Source: Pseudobdellovibrionaceae bacterium
GTDB lineage: Bacteria > Bdellovibrionota > FAC87 > UBA2466 > JACKAF01
Direction of reading: 5' to 3'
Length of the DNA stretch: 64,000 bases
Assembly: GCA_020635235.1 (NCBI GenBank)
Contig: JACKAF010000002.1
Span: 558,001 to 622,000, forward strand
In this document: positions 1 to 7,361 of the stretch, piece after piece
How the letters are laid out: every line of letters starts with the position of its first letter
Numbering within the stretch: the first letter of the stretch is position 1
The notes under the pieces: model-generated
Database searches by the model: none
Told to the model about the DNA's origin: nothing
The model's input: the letters and a program-made list of their open reading frames with translations, nothing else
Made by a program: the position numbers and the translations under genes

Positions 1-34
1 TGAGGAAGATGCGTTTGTCTTCAAAGTCGCTCAT
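1..34 (-). CDS. Start of a second ArsA-like ATPase (partial)
   Basis: An ATG at 34 overlaps the TGA stop of the upstream gene (ATGA), and only about 11 codons (MSDFEDKRIFL) lie inside the window. The four-base overlap and the start, acidic-polar and then hydrophobic towards an expected first beta strand, fit a second member of an ArsA-like ATPase pair cotranscribed with the gene upstream. The Walker A motif that would prove it lies outside the window, so the family assignment is inference from position. Confidence 0.45.
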   Translation of the reverse strand, partial: MSDFEDKRIFL

Positions 35-880
35 CTTCCCTCCATCACATGCGCCATTTCATCTATCAAAGATTTAGATCGATCAATAGCTAAGCGCTCC
101 ATTCGAATAATGGGGAGCCCCAGGGTGCTTGCTTCTTGGTACGTTTCTTTGTCCGATTCCAGATTCTGCTGGTGTCTTTCGAGACACTCACTGATGTCTT
201 TGGAAACATGTTCCCAAGTCGTAGCCGGCGGGAGCTCCAGTTGAGGCGTGCATTGGTTAAAGTGCAAGTAGCCAAGGTGAAACGGGAGCACCTGCTCGAG
301 TTCCTGCTTCAGCTGTCGGCATTCCACGACGGGCAGCTCTTCGGGAAGTGTGACCAAGTCAATGCGTGTTGTAGGGGCTTCGAACATCTCTAAAATATGT
401 TCGGAGTCTTTGTGAATAAAACCTGTTCTAAAGAGTTTATTGATCCCCTTTGGGGACTGGAAAAATGAAACGGCATGCCCGCTGCTGGGCAGATCCACCA
501 CGAGCAGATCGTAGATTTCCTTCTGGTACAGATCCCAAAGTTTTCCCGCAGCCACTGTTTCCGGAAGCCCGGGAGCGGCTTTGATGAATGTTTTGAAAAC
601 ATGGTTTTCAAATACGACATCATAAAGCTTGTCGAACTTGATAATCTGAAGGGCGTATTCCCTAAACGCCGCGAGCGTTTCAATACGGACCCAGTCGATA
701 TCGGGGCTGGGGGGCGCCTGCGTTTCCTTGTCGAAAGGACTCCAGCTGACGACGGCCACCTTTTTACCGTGGGATTGCGCGAGCCTTGCAGTTGCCCAGG
801 CAAGCGAGCTTTTACCGACGCCGCCCTTACCGGTAAAAAAGATTACTTTCTAGACAGTCCTTTAGATATGACACCGTCAA
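31..880 (-). CDS. ArsA-family anion-transporting ATPase-like protein, frameshifted near its N-terminus
   Basis: A deviant Walker A motif, GKGGVGKSS, is encoded at about 805-832 on the minus strand, followed by a P-loop ATPase body with VSWSPFDKET (equivalent to the A-prime region) and DLLVVDLPSSGHAV, whose D-PSSGH matches the signature of ArsA/Get3 ATPases. The longest clean frame starts only at 759, after the P-loop. Upstream, the P-loop frame is closed by a TAG just before it, while a run of six T at about 835 lies where a one-base change joins it to an open frame beginning at a TTG (880-878) or GTG (874-872). The gene is therefore probably intact and its start mis-sequenced. No cysteines typical of arsenite binding are seen, so an arsenite function should not be assumed. 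Confidence 0.78.
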
Positions 881-1639
881 ATCATACAACGCGTGGGACC
901 GAATGGCCAAGCTCATCCGAGATTCTTGCGGACACGAGTTGGTAAACCCGCCGCGAAAATAAAGCCCCGGTGGGCCTACGCGCCCGAGTTCCACGTTGCG
1001 TACCTGGGCCACCAGCCCGCCTGATTTTGGGTAAAGACATCGAGCTTCCCGCGGATGGGCAAGCCCTGCGTCTGTTGGCGGGAGCGCGTTCAGCCTTTGC
1101 AAAATGCGGCTTTCGGCGCGAGTTTTTTGATGTGCGGCAGGGGAGAATAGTTGACACGGGTGTTCCCTGATGCGGGTGCCCAAGGTAATCTAGGTGGCGT
1201 ACCACCGTCCCCGCCAAGCAGCTGCACAAAGTAGCGAGCCACGATCCCGCCCATCGAGTGCGCGACGATGTCGATTTTGGCGCGCCCGTTTCCATTTGCA
1301 TGGGCGTGCCGCCGTCCGTTTTGCCATTTTTGGATCGATTCGACGCTCGTAAAGCCGAATTTCGTAAAGTCACTCCAACCGTCCCACGCGAGCCGTTGCG
1401 CCAGGTAGGTGAATTGCCGTCCAGTTGTGAAAATTCCGCGAATAAAACAAGATAGGACGGCCTGATCGCGCCGCGACCAGCTGGGGATGATTGAAAGCGC
1501 TTTTCCAACATGCCGAGCGGGTAGAGCATTTGGTCGCGATTAGCGAGGCGCTGGCTTCCCGGATGATGTCCCACCCAAGTGTAGTACCTGAGTACACCTC
1601 ACCGGAAAATCGGCCAAAATCCGCATTCGAATACTTCAT
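880..1639 (-). pseudogene. Triacylglycerol lipase-like alpha/beta hydrolase, broken by several frameshifts
   Basis: The minus strand encodes recognisable lipase pieces in different frames. Starting from ATG 1639 there is a leader; then at about 1450-1330 RGIFTTGRQFTYLAQRLAWD, resembling the first strand and oxyanion region of lipases; then DIVAHSMGGIVARYF at about 1280-1220, the nucleophile elbow (G/A-H-S-M-G, Ser catalytic); then PHQGTPVSTI at about 1165-1140 in another frame, resembling the conserved TPHxGTP segment. At least three or four single-base shifts are needed to join them. The 3' end runs into the presumed start of the ArsA-like gene, so the two may overlap. Either a decayed gene or, because indels cluster in similar fashion in essential genes of this window, a poorly sequenced intact one. 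Confidence 0.65.
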
Positions 1640-1741
1640 GGCTCGACTTTTGCTGAGTTCATTACATTAGCGGTAGTACCCCATGGTTGTTTTTGCTTTT
1701 GCTTCATCCGGCAAGGGAGCAATGCGCTCTAGAATTTTTAA

Positions 1742-1756
1742 TCAGATTCAATCTGA
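1742..1756. promoter_or_regulatory. Perfect inverted repeat in the divergent lipase/Rieske intergenic region
   Basis: TCAGATT-C-AATCTGA is a perfect 7-1-7 palindrome. It lies in the 265-base gap (1640-1904) between the minus-strand lipase and the plus-strand bc operon, a typical place for an operator. A second short palindrome, CTTGT-CAG-ACAAG, follows at 1781-1793. No clear sigma-70 boxes could be assigned with confidence. A helix-turn-helix operator is inference. Confidence 0.35.
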
Positions 1757-1904
1757 AAAGCCGCTAATCGCGCGTAAGGCCTTGTCAGACAAGTCCTAGC
1801 CGGTCCTGAAAATCCGCGTTCATTCTGACACCTTACGGCTGTTCACACGATAAAAGTTCGCAAGTAAGAGGCGTTGTTTAGATTTTTGAAGGAAGCACTG
1901 GAAT

Positions 1905-2426
1905 ATGCCAGCACCAAAGTTCCCGGAGGCCCCCGAAACCGTCAGTCGTAGGACGTTTGTTTCGTGGATCGCCGTCGGTTGGGTAGGATTCGTCAGCGCA
2001 TTGGGTTTGGGACTGACTGCGGTAGGGCGTTTGTTTTTTCCCAATGTCACCTTTGAACCCCCGCAGCGTTTCAAGGCGGGGTTTCCCACTGAGTACGACG
2101 TGGACAAAGTCGACGAACACTTGAAAAAGGCGTACGGCGTTTGGATGGTTCGCAACGAGCGCGGCATTTATGCTTTATCGACCGTCTGCACGCACCTGGG
2201 TTGCACCCCGAACTGGCTTGAAGGGGAACAAAAATTTAAGTGCCCCTGCCACGGTAGCGGCTTTTACAAAACTGGCATTAACTTCGAAGGGCCTGCACCC
2301 CGGCCTCTCGAACGTTTCAAAATCGGCCTATCGGAAGATGGTCAGATTTTTGTGGATAAGAACAAGAAATATCAGCAAGAAAAGGGAGAATGGGACGATC
2401 CCGACTCCTTCCTTGAGCTGGCTTAG
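1905..2426 (+). CDS. Rieske [2Fe-2S] subunit of the cytochrome bc complex
   Basis: This 173-residue protein opens with SRRTFVSW followed by a hydrophobic helix (about residues 15-45), a twin-arginine-type signal anchor. The cluster-binding motifs CTHLGC and CPCHGSGF are both complete, giving the two Cys and two His ligands of a Rieske centre. It transfers electrons from quinol oxidised at cytochrome b to the c-type haem subunit, on the periplasmic face. It is the first gene of the bc operon; the next start follows after 15 bases. A GAAGGA element precedes the ATG at 1905. Length and motif order are normal for a delta-type bc complex. Confidence 0.95.
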   Translation: MPAPKFPEAPETVSRRTFVSWIAVGWVGFVSALGLGLTAVGRLFFPNVTFEPPQRFKAGFPTEYDVDKVDEHLKKAYGVWMVRNERGIYALSTVCTHLGCTPNWLEGEQKFKCPCHGSGFYKTGINFEGPAPRPLERFKIGLSEDGQIFVDKNKKYQQEKGEWDDPDSFLELA

Positions 2427-2441
2427 AGTACAGGTGGAATT

Positions 2442-3233
2442 ATGGCGAAGGCGGGATTTCTAGAGTCTCTTAGAAAGTCTCAGGCCTGGAAATCGATTTT
2501 CCGGCACGGGCCCCCGAATAACTCGCGGAATAAAGTTTTGGCCGTGCTGATGAACGTGTTTTTGCATCTGCACCCCATCCGTATGAAGAAATCCGGCATC
2601 CGGATGAGCTTCACCTGGTGTATGGGTGGGATTACCTTCTTTTTATTTCTCGTCGAAACCGTGACGGGCGTGCTGCTCATGTTCTATTATCGTCCCACGG
2701 CTGAGTTCGCGTATTCGGACATCATCGCTCTTAGAGAGCACGTTCCCATCGGTATCATGCGAGAAGTCCACCGCTGGGGCGCTCACTTAATGGTGATTTC
2801 TGTTTGGCTGCATATGTTCCGGGTCTTCTTGACCGGCTCCTACAAGCCGCCTCGCGAATTCAACTGGGGTATTGGGGTGGTGCTGCTCACATTAACCTTG
2901 CTCTTGAGCTTCACCGGCTACCTGCTTCCCTGGGATCAGCTGGCAATTTGGGCGATTACGGTAGGTTCCAATATGGCCCGAGCCACTCCGTTTCTCGGGA
3001 GTGAGGGCCCTGGAGCTTCGTTGCTCAATATGATCATGGGCTTTGATGTGGTGCATTCCGGCAGTGACGCGTTTTGCGTTGCTGGCGGGCCGCGTGGTGG
3101 GCGAGGCGACTCTGCTCCGCTTCTACGTTTTGCACTGTATATTTATCCCGCTAGTGCGGCGCTGCTTATGGCGGTGCATTTGGCGAGTACGTATGACGGA
3201 GGCATATCGGGGCCTTTTGTAAGGCTGCGGTAG
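2442..3233 (+). CDS. Cytochrome b, N-terminal (haem-binding) part, frameshifted at the 3' end
   Basis: The protein is clear up to about residue 205: REVHRWGAHLMV and WLHMFRVF supply haem-ligating histidines, followed by TGYLLPWDQLA, the cytochrome b/b6 signature. At about 3070 the frame is wrong. Missing one base there restores RFALLAGRVVGEATLLRFYV, and a further base near 3155 restores ALLMAVHFWRVRKDGG-type sequence, the usual end of this domain. Three or so small indels therefore lie between 3065 and 3200. An essential respiratory gene with intact flanking partners suggests sequencing error rather than decay. The subunit is the membrane quinol-oxidising core, acting with the Rieske protein and the octahaem cytochrome encoded downstream. 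Confidence 0.88.
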   Translation: MAKAGFLESLRKSQAWKSIFRHGPPNNSRNKVLAVLMNVFLHLHPIRMKKSGIRMSFTWCMGGITFFLFLVETVTGVLLMFYYRPTAEFAYSDIIALREHVPIGIMREVHRWGAHLMVISVWLHMFRVFLTGSYKPPREFNWGIGVVLLTLTLLLSFTGYLLPWDQLAIWAITVGSNMARATPFLGSEGPGASLLNMIMGFDVVHSGSDAFCVAGGPRGGRGDSAPLLRFALYIYPASAALLMAVHLASTYDGGISGPFVRLR

Positions 3234-3436
3234 ACAGCTAGATGGCCATCATTGAATTCATCACGGGACGATTAACTATCTCGCCAACCGGCGATTCTGT
3301 TCACCGTTTCCGCTTGGCCTTTTTTCGGCATTTGTTCTACGCACGGGATTGGTTTGGGGAAAAGTCGACCATCATTTTCTAGAAGTCGGCTGCTCATTTT
3401 CATTGCCATCAGCATGGCGCATCCCACTTCCGTGAT

Positions 3437-4333
3437 GTGGTCGCCAAGCCCGATAACATCCCCATTGTGGCGATGCTTTTCTTACTGCTTTTCTTCACTT
3501 GGCTCAGCATCCACAAGGCGGTCATCAACGACAAGCTGATTGATGCAGGGCAGGACGTGGAGAACAAGAAAGAGGCTAAGGAGCTTGTTTACACCTGGCC
3601 GGACCTTGTTTTCAGCGAGTTTATTTGTACGATCGGTGTTTGGTGCTTGCTGCTCGCTTGGGCTATTGTGCTGAAGGCCCCGCTTGAGGAACCCGCCAAC
3701 CCGGTGGACACGCCAAACCCTTCAAAGGCACCTTGGTACTTCCTGGGACTTCAGGAAATGTTGGTGTATTACGATCCCTGGCTTGCGGGTGTGGTTTTCC
3801 CGACGCTGATTATCGTGGGCCTTATCCTGATTCCTTATATTGACACCAATCCGAAAGGGAATGGCTATTATACGTTCAAAGAGCGCCCCTTTGCGATCAC
3901 GACCTTCCTGTTTGGATTTCTGATTTTGTGGAACTTGCTTATTGTGTACGGCACGTTCCTTCGCGGCCCAAACTGGAACTTCTTCGGCCCTTATGAGGTT
4001 TGGGACATCCATAAGCTGGAAGTCTTAAGAAACGTGAACCTCTCCGAGTACATTTTCCGGGAGTTCGGGTTAAACGGTGGAAAGTTGCCCGACAACCCGC
4101 TGTTGCGCGAGTCGTTGGGGATATTGCTCACGATTGCTTACATGGTGGGCGTTCCCATTCTTCTCGCACGCAAGTGGATGAAAAAGACTTACGAGGAACT
4201 GGGAGCCGCTCGGTTTTACATTATGGCAGTGCTGCTTATTTCAATGGCAGCTTTGCCACTGAAGATGGTGCTGCGATGGACCATCAACTTGAAGTACATC
4301 GTAGCGATTCCGGAAGCCTTTTTTAACATTTAA
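3437..4333 (+). CDS. Cytochrome b C-terminal domain / subunit IV of the bc complex
   Basis: The frame contains KAPLEEPANPVDTPNPSKAP and WYFLGLQEMLVYYDPWLAG, the conserved quinol-site loop (PEEW/PDPW-type region) and helix of cytochrome b C-terminal domains, plus IPYIDTNPKGNGYY. Around six hydrophobic helices can be counted. The true start is probably upstream: an ATG at 3241 (MAIIEFITG) opens a frame that runs to 3381 and rejoins this one after one indel, just before HFRDVVAKPDNIPIV. Whether this is a separate subunit or the C-terminal half of a single cytochrome b cannot be settled because the joint lies in the indel-rich stretch 3065-3400. It ends 23 bases before the cytochrome c gene. Confidence 0.85.
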   Translation: MVAKPDNIPIVAMLFLLLFFTWLSIHKAVINDKLIDAGQDVENKKEAKELVYTWPDLVFSEFICTIGVWCLLLAWAIVLKAPLEEPANPVDTPNPSKAPWYFLGLQEMLVYYDPWLAGVVFPTLIIVGLILIPYIDTNPKGNGYYTFKERPFAITTFLFGFLILWNLLIVYGTFLRGPNWNFFGPYEVWDIHKLEVLRNVNLSEYIFREFGLNGGKLPDNPLLRESLGILLTIAYMVGVPILLARKWMKKTYEELGAARFYIMAVLLISMAALPLKMVLRWTINLKYIVAIPEAFFNI

Positions 4334-4356
4334 AAGACGACCCAAGAGAAGAGTAA

Positions 4357-7302
4357 ATGGCAAACAACACGCCGGAAGAACAGGACGACAGATTTTACAG
4401 GCCCAGCCTTCTGTGGAAGGCTTTCGGCATCGGCAGCGTTATCATGCTCGTGGTAACGATCTGGATGGTGCTGGATGACTTTGGCCGTGAATGGAAAGCC
4501 TACCAAACTGAGTTCTTCAACCTTAAAGAAAAGAAATACAACGAGTGGGCCAAGGAAGCTGCCGGGGAACTCGACGAGGACGAACTCAACAGCCTGAAAG
4601 AACAGCTGGCGAACGCGACCAAGGAGGTCTTGGGACAAGAGAAGCAGCGTGAAAAAATGGAGGGCGAACTGGTCGACCTCCAAACCAAAATGAAAAACAC
4701 GCTGAATGATTTCCAGGTTGCCAAGGGCGAGTGGGACGTCGCGAAGTACCGCTATGAAGCCCACTATGGGCACGAGTTCGCTGCCAGTGATGCGACGGCT
4801 TTGGATGCAGAAGCCGCCAAGGCCCTTGCCCAACTCAATAAAGAGCTGGCTCAGGTTCAGAAGCTCAAAGACATCGCCAACCAGGCTCAGGTGAATTATG
4901 AGTCCAAGAAAGCGGCGATCGCCGAGCTGGCGACGGCGCAGACGGAGGCCGAAAAGGCGCTCAAAAAATACCGCGCAAACATTGACCGTTTTGAAACGAA
5001 CCGTGATGACTCGCGTTTCACCTTAACCAAAGCGGCTCGCAGCGCCCCTTTGGTGGACTTTGCGAATCCCGTCTTGCGCATCAATCAGATCGTGTTGTCC
5101 GATATTCGGGACGATTTGAACTTTGCGCAGGTGAAGAAAATCGACCGCTGCACGACCTGTCACTTGGCGATCGATCTGAAGGGTTTTGAGAACGAAAAGC
5201 AGCCGTTCCGCACGCACCCGCGTCTGGATGTGATGCTTGGCAGTACTTCGCCCCACCCAATCAACCAGATAGGCTGTACGTCCTGCCACGACGGCCGTGG
5301 CCAGTCGGTGGATTTTGTGCGCTCGGCGCATACACCCCGTAACGAAGAGCAAAAAAAGGAGTGGGAAAAGAAGTACCACTGGCATGAGATGCACCATGTG
5401 GAAGAAAAAATGCTTCCGCTGCAGTTCACCGAAGGAAAGTGCATTACCTGCCACAAGCAGACGGAGTACGTACCGCGTGCGGCCAAGGTCAACAAATCGA
5501 TCCAAACCTTCCGCTTTGCTGGATGCTACGGCTGCCACCGGGTAGAAGGGTGGGACCACCTACGCAAACCGGCGCCGAGCCTAGAGAAAATCAAAGGCAA
5601 AGTCACGCGTGACTGGTTCGTCAAATGGGTGCGCGATCCCAAGGCGTTTAATGAGCACACCCGCATGCCGCAGGTCTTTCACCTGAGCAATATGCAGACG
5701 GAAAAGTTTTCCGCGTATCAGGAAGCGGAGATCTTCGCGATTACCGATTACGTTTACGCCAACTCGGAGGACTACAACCCCAATGTGTGGTTGCCTCTGG
5801 GGAACTCGGAGCGCGGCAAGGAAATCTTTGGGCAGGTGGGCTGTTTGGGCTGCCATCAGATCGACGACTACGCCATTGAGGGCCAAACTCGTTTCGGCGC
5901 TGCACCGGATCTCAGCACTGTCGGCAGCAAAGTCAGTCAAAAGTGGCTGCAAAGCTGGCTGAAGAACCCGCGCCACTACTGGGCGGAAACGACGATGCCA
6001 AGCCTTCGCCTTAGTGATCGCGAGATTTCGGACGTGTCGGCGTACCTACTTTCCAAAAAGAACGAGGAGTTTGAGGGGCTTGAAACCGGAAAACCCGTCG
6101 CGGAGGTACAACGTGAAGTGCTTCGCGAATACTTGCTGCGGGATCCTAAGTTAGCGCCTGTTACTGACACCAAGGTTGAAGATGAGCTGAGTAAGCTCTC
6201 GTCGCATCAACTTTCAGTGGAGTTGGGGAAACGCGCGATTGGCCGAGTAGGATGTTACGGCTGCCACACCATTAAAGGCTTTGAGAACGTCGCGCCCATC
6301 GGTGCCGAGCTAAGTGAAGCGGGGAGCAAGCTTGTGAAGAAGCTCGACTTCGGGCTCATCCATATCCCGCATACCCGCTATGATTGGTACGATCAGAAGC
6401 TGGAGGAGCCGCGAATCTTCGATCGCGGTATCGCCAAAGAGTACCTCGACACCTTGCGCATGCCGTGGTTCCGGTTTAACGAAGCGGAACGCCAAGACCT
6501 GGTTCGATTCCTTATGGGGCAGACCAACGAAAAGCGCGGCCCGGGAGCGGCGAAAATTCTGAACGCGCACGAAGCCAAGGCTCAGGAGGGCATGCGGCTT
6601 ATTCACAAGTACAATTGCCAAGGCTGTCACATCGCTCAAGACATGTATGTGGCAACACCGGAGGACGCGCCCGACTATGATGAGGACGCGGAGAATCTGA
6701 AAAAGTATATGCTTGAGGGCAGGATCCTCGCGCATTACGAAGATCCGACCTTAGGGCCTCCAAGCTTGTGGGGCGAAGGCAAGAAAGTCATCTCCAAGTG
6801 GCTGTATGAGTTTCTACAAAAACCGTACCCGCTTCGTGGCGCGCTCAAGGTGCGCATGCCAAGCTTCCAGTTTAGCAATGATGAGCTCAATACGATTGTG
6901 GTCGGTTGGGCCAATGATGGTGGTGTGGAGTTCCCGTTTGTGGACCAACCGCGTCCACAGCTGACAGCTTACGAGTTGCAGGAAGCGGCGAAACTATTTG
7001 GCCGCTTAAATTGTACGCTTTGCCACTACGCTGGGCCGCAGCCGACCACTTTCTCGGATGACGGCGGTAGCAAAGGGCTTGCGCCGAACCTGTGGGAAAC
7101 TCACAAACGGCTTCACCGTGGCTGGGTGCGGGATTGGTTGCACGATCCGGCGAAACTCATGCCCGGTACCCGTATGCCTGGATTCTGGCCGGACGGTTCT
7201 TCACCGGCCCCGGATATTCTGGGCGGCGATTCAGAGAAACAAATTCGCGCCTTAACGGAATATCTGTACTATATTGGCGAAAATAAAGTCGTGCGCAAGT
7301 AG
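4357..7302 (+). CDS. Octahaem c-type cytochrome with N-terminal membrane anchor and coiled coil
   Basis: The 981-residue product has one hydrophobic helix (about residues 23-42), a charged alanine/glutamate/lysine-rich coiled coil (about 45-225), and then eight CXXCH haem motifs at about residues 265 (CTTCH), 307 (CTSCH), 362 (CITCH), 390 (CYGCH), 496 (CLGCH), 633 (CYGCH), 754 (CQGCH) and 886 (CTLCH). Several are followed by Met-containing MP loops (TRMPQVF, TTMPSLR, LRMPWFR, VRMPSFQ, TRMPGFW) suited to axial ligation, suggesting tandem cytochrome c domains. Position as the last gene of the Rieske-cytochrome b operon makes it the c-haem subunit of the bc complex, conducting electrons through the periplasm. 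It is much larger than a canonical cytochrome c1. Acceptor and partner proteins are unknown. Confidence 0.9.
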   Translation: MANNTPEEQDDRFYRPSLLWKAFGIGSVIMLVVTIWMVLDDFGREWKAYQTEFFNLKEKKYNEWAKEAAGELDEDELNSLKEQLANATKEVLGQEKQREKMEGELVDLQTKMKNTLNDFQVAKGEWDVAKYRYEAHYGHEFAASDATALDAEAAKALAQLNKELAQVQKLKDIANQAQVNYESKKAAIAELATAQTEAEKALKKYRANIDRFETNRDDSRFTLTKAARSAPLVDFANPVLRINQIVLSDIRDDLNFAQVKKIDRCTTCHLAIDLKGFENEKQPFRTHPRLDVMLGSTSPHPINQIGCTSCHDGRGQSVDFVRSAHTPRNEEQKKEWEKKYHWHEMHHVEEKMLPLQFTEGKCITCHKQTEYVPRAAKVNKSIQTFRFAGCYGCHRVEGWDHLRKPAPSLEKIKGKVTRDWFVKWVRDPKAFNEHTRMPQVFHLSNMQTEKFSAYQEAEIFAITDYVYANSEDYNPNVWLPLGNSERGKEIFGQVGCLGCHQIDDYAIEGQTRFGAAPDLSTVGSKVSQKWLQSWLKNPRHYWAETTMPSLRLSDREISDVSAYLLSKKNEEFEGLETGKPVAEVQREVLREYLLRDPKLAPVTDTKVEDELSKLSSHQLSVELGKRAIGRVGCYGCHTIKGFENVAPIGAELSEAGSKLVKKLDFGLIHIPHTRYDWYDQKLEEPRIFDRGIAKEYLDTLRMPWFRFNEAERQDLVRFLMGQTNEKRGPGAAKILNAHEAKAQEGMRLIHKYNCQGCHIAQDMYVATPEDAPDYDEDAENLKKYMLEGRILAHYEDPTLGPPSLWGEGKKVISKWLYEFLQKPYPLRGALKVRMPSFQFSNDELNTIVVGWANDGGVEFPFVDQPRPQLTAYELQEAAKLFGRLNCTLCHYAGPQPTTFSDDGGSKGLAPNLWETHKRLHRGWVRDWLHDPAKLMPGTRMPGFWPDGSSPAPDILGGDSEKQIRALTEYLYYIGENKVVRK

Positions 7303-7361
7303 GGCAGAGGCCGCGCTCCAAAGTTGATGGCCCCGCTTGTGCTCCATTAACGCGTGAAAGA

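Noticed and set aside
475..945. 156-codon plus-strand frame opposite the ArsA-like gene
   Set aside because: It is antisense to a region encoding the P-loop and DLPSSGH motifs and has no recognised domain.
5023..5559. 178-codon minus-strand frame inside the cytochrome c gene
   Set aside because: The plus frame has CXXCH motifs here; the minus frame is a shadow in a high-GC gene.
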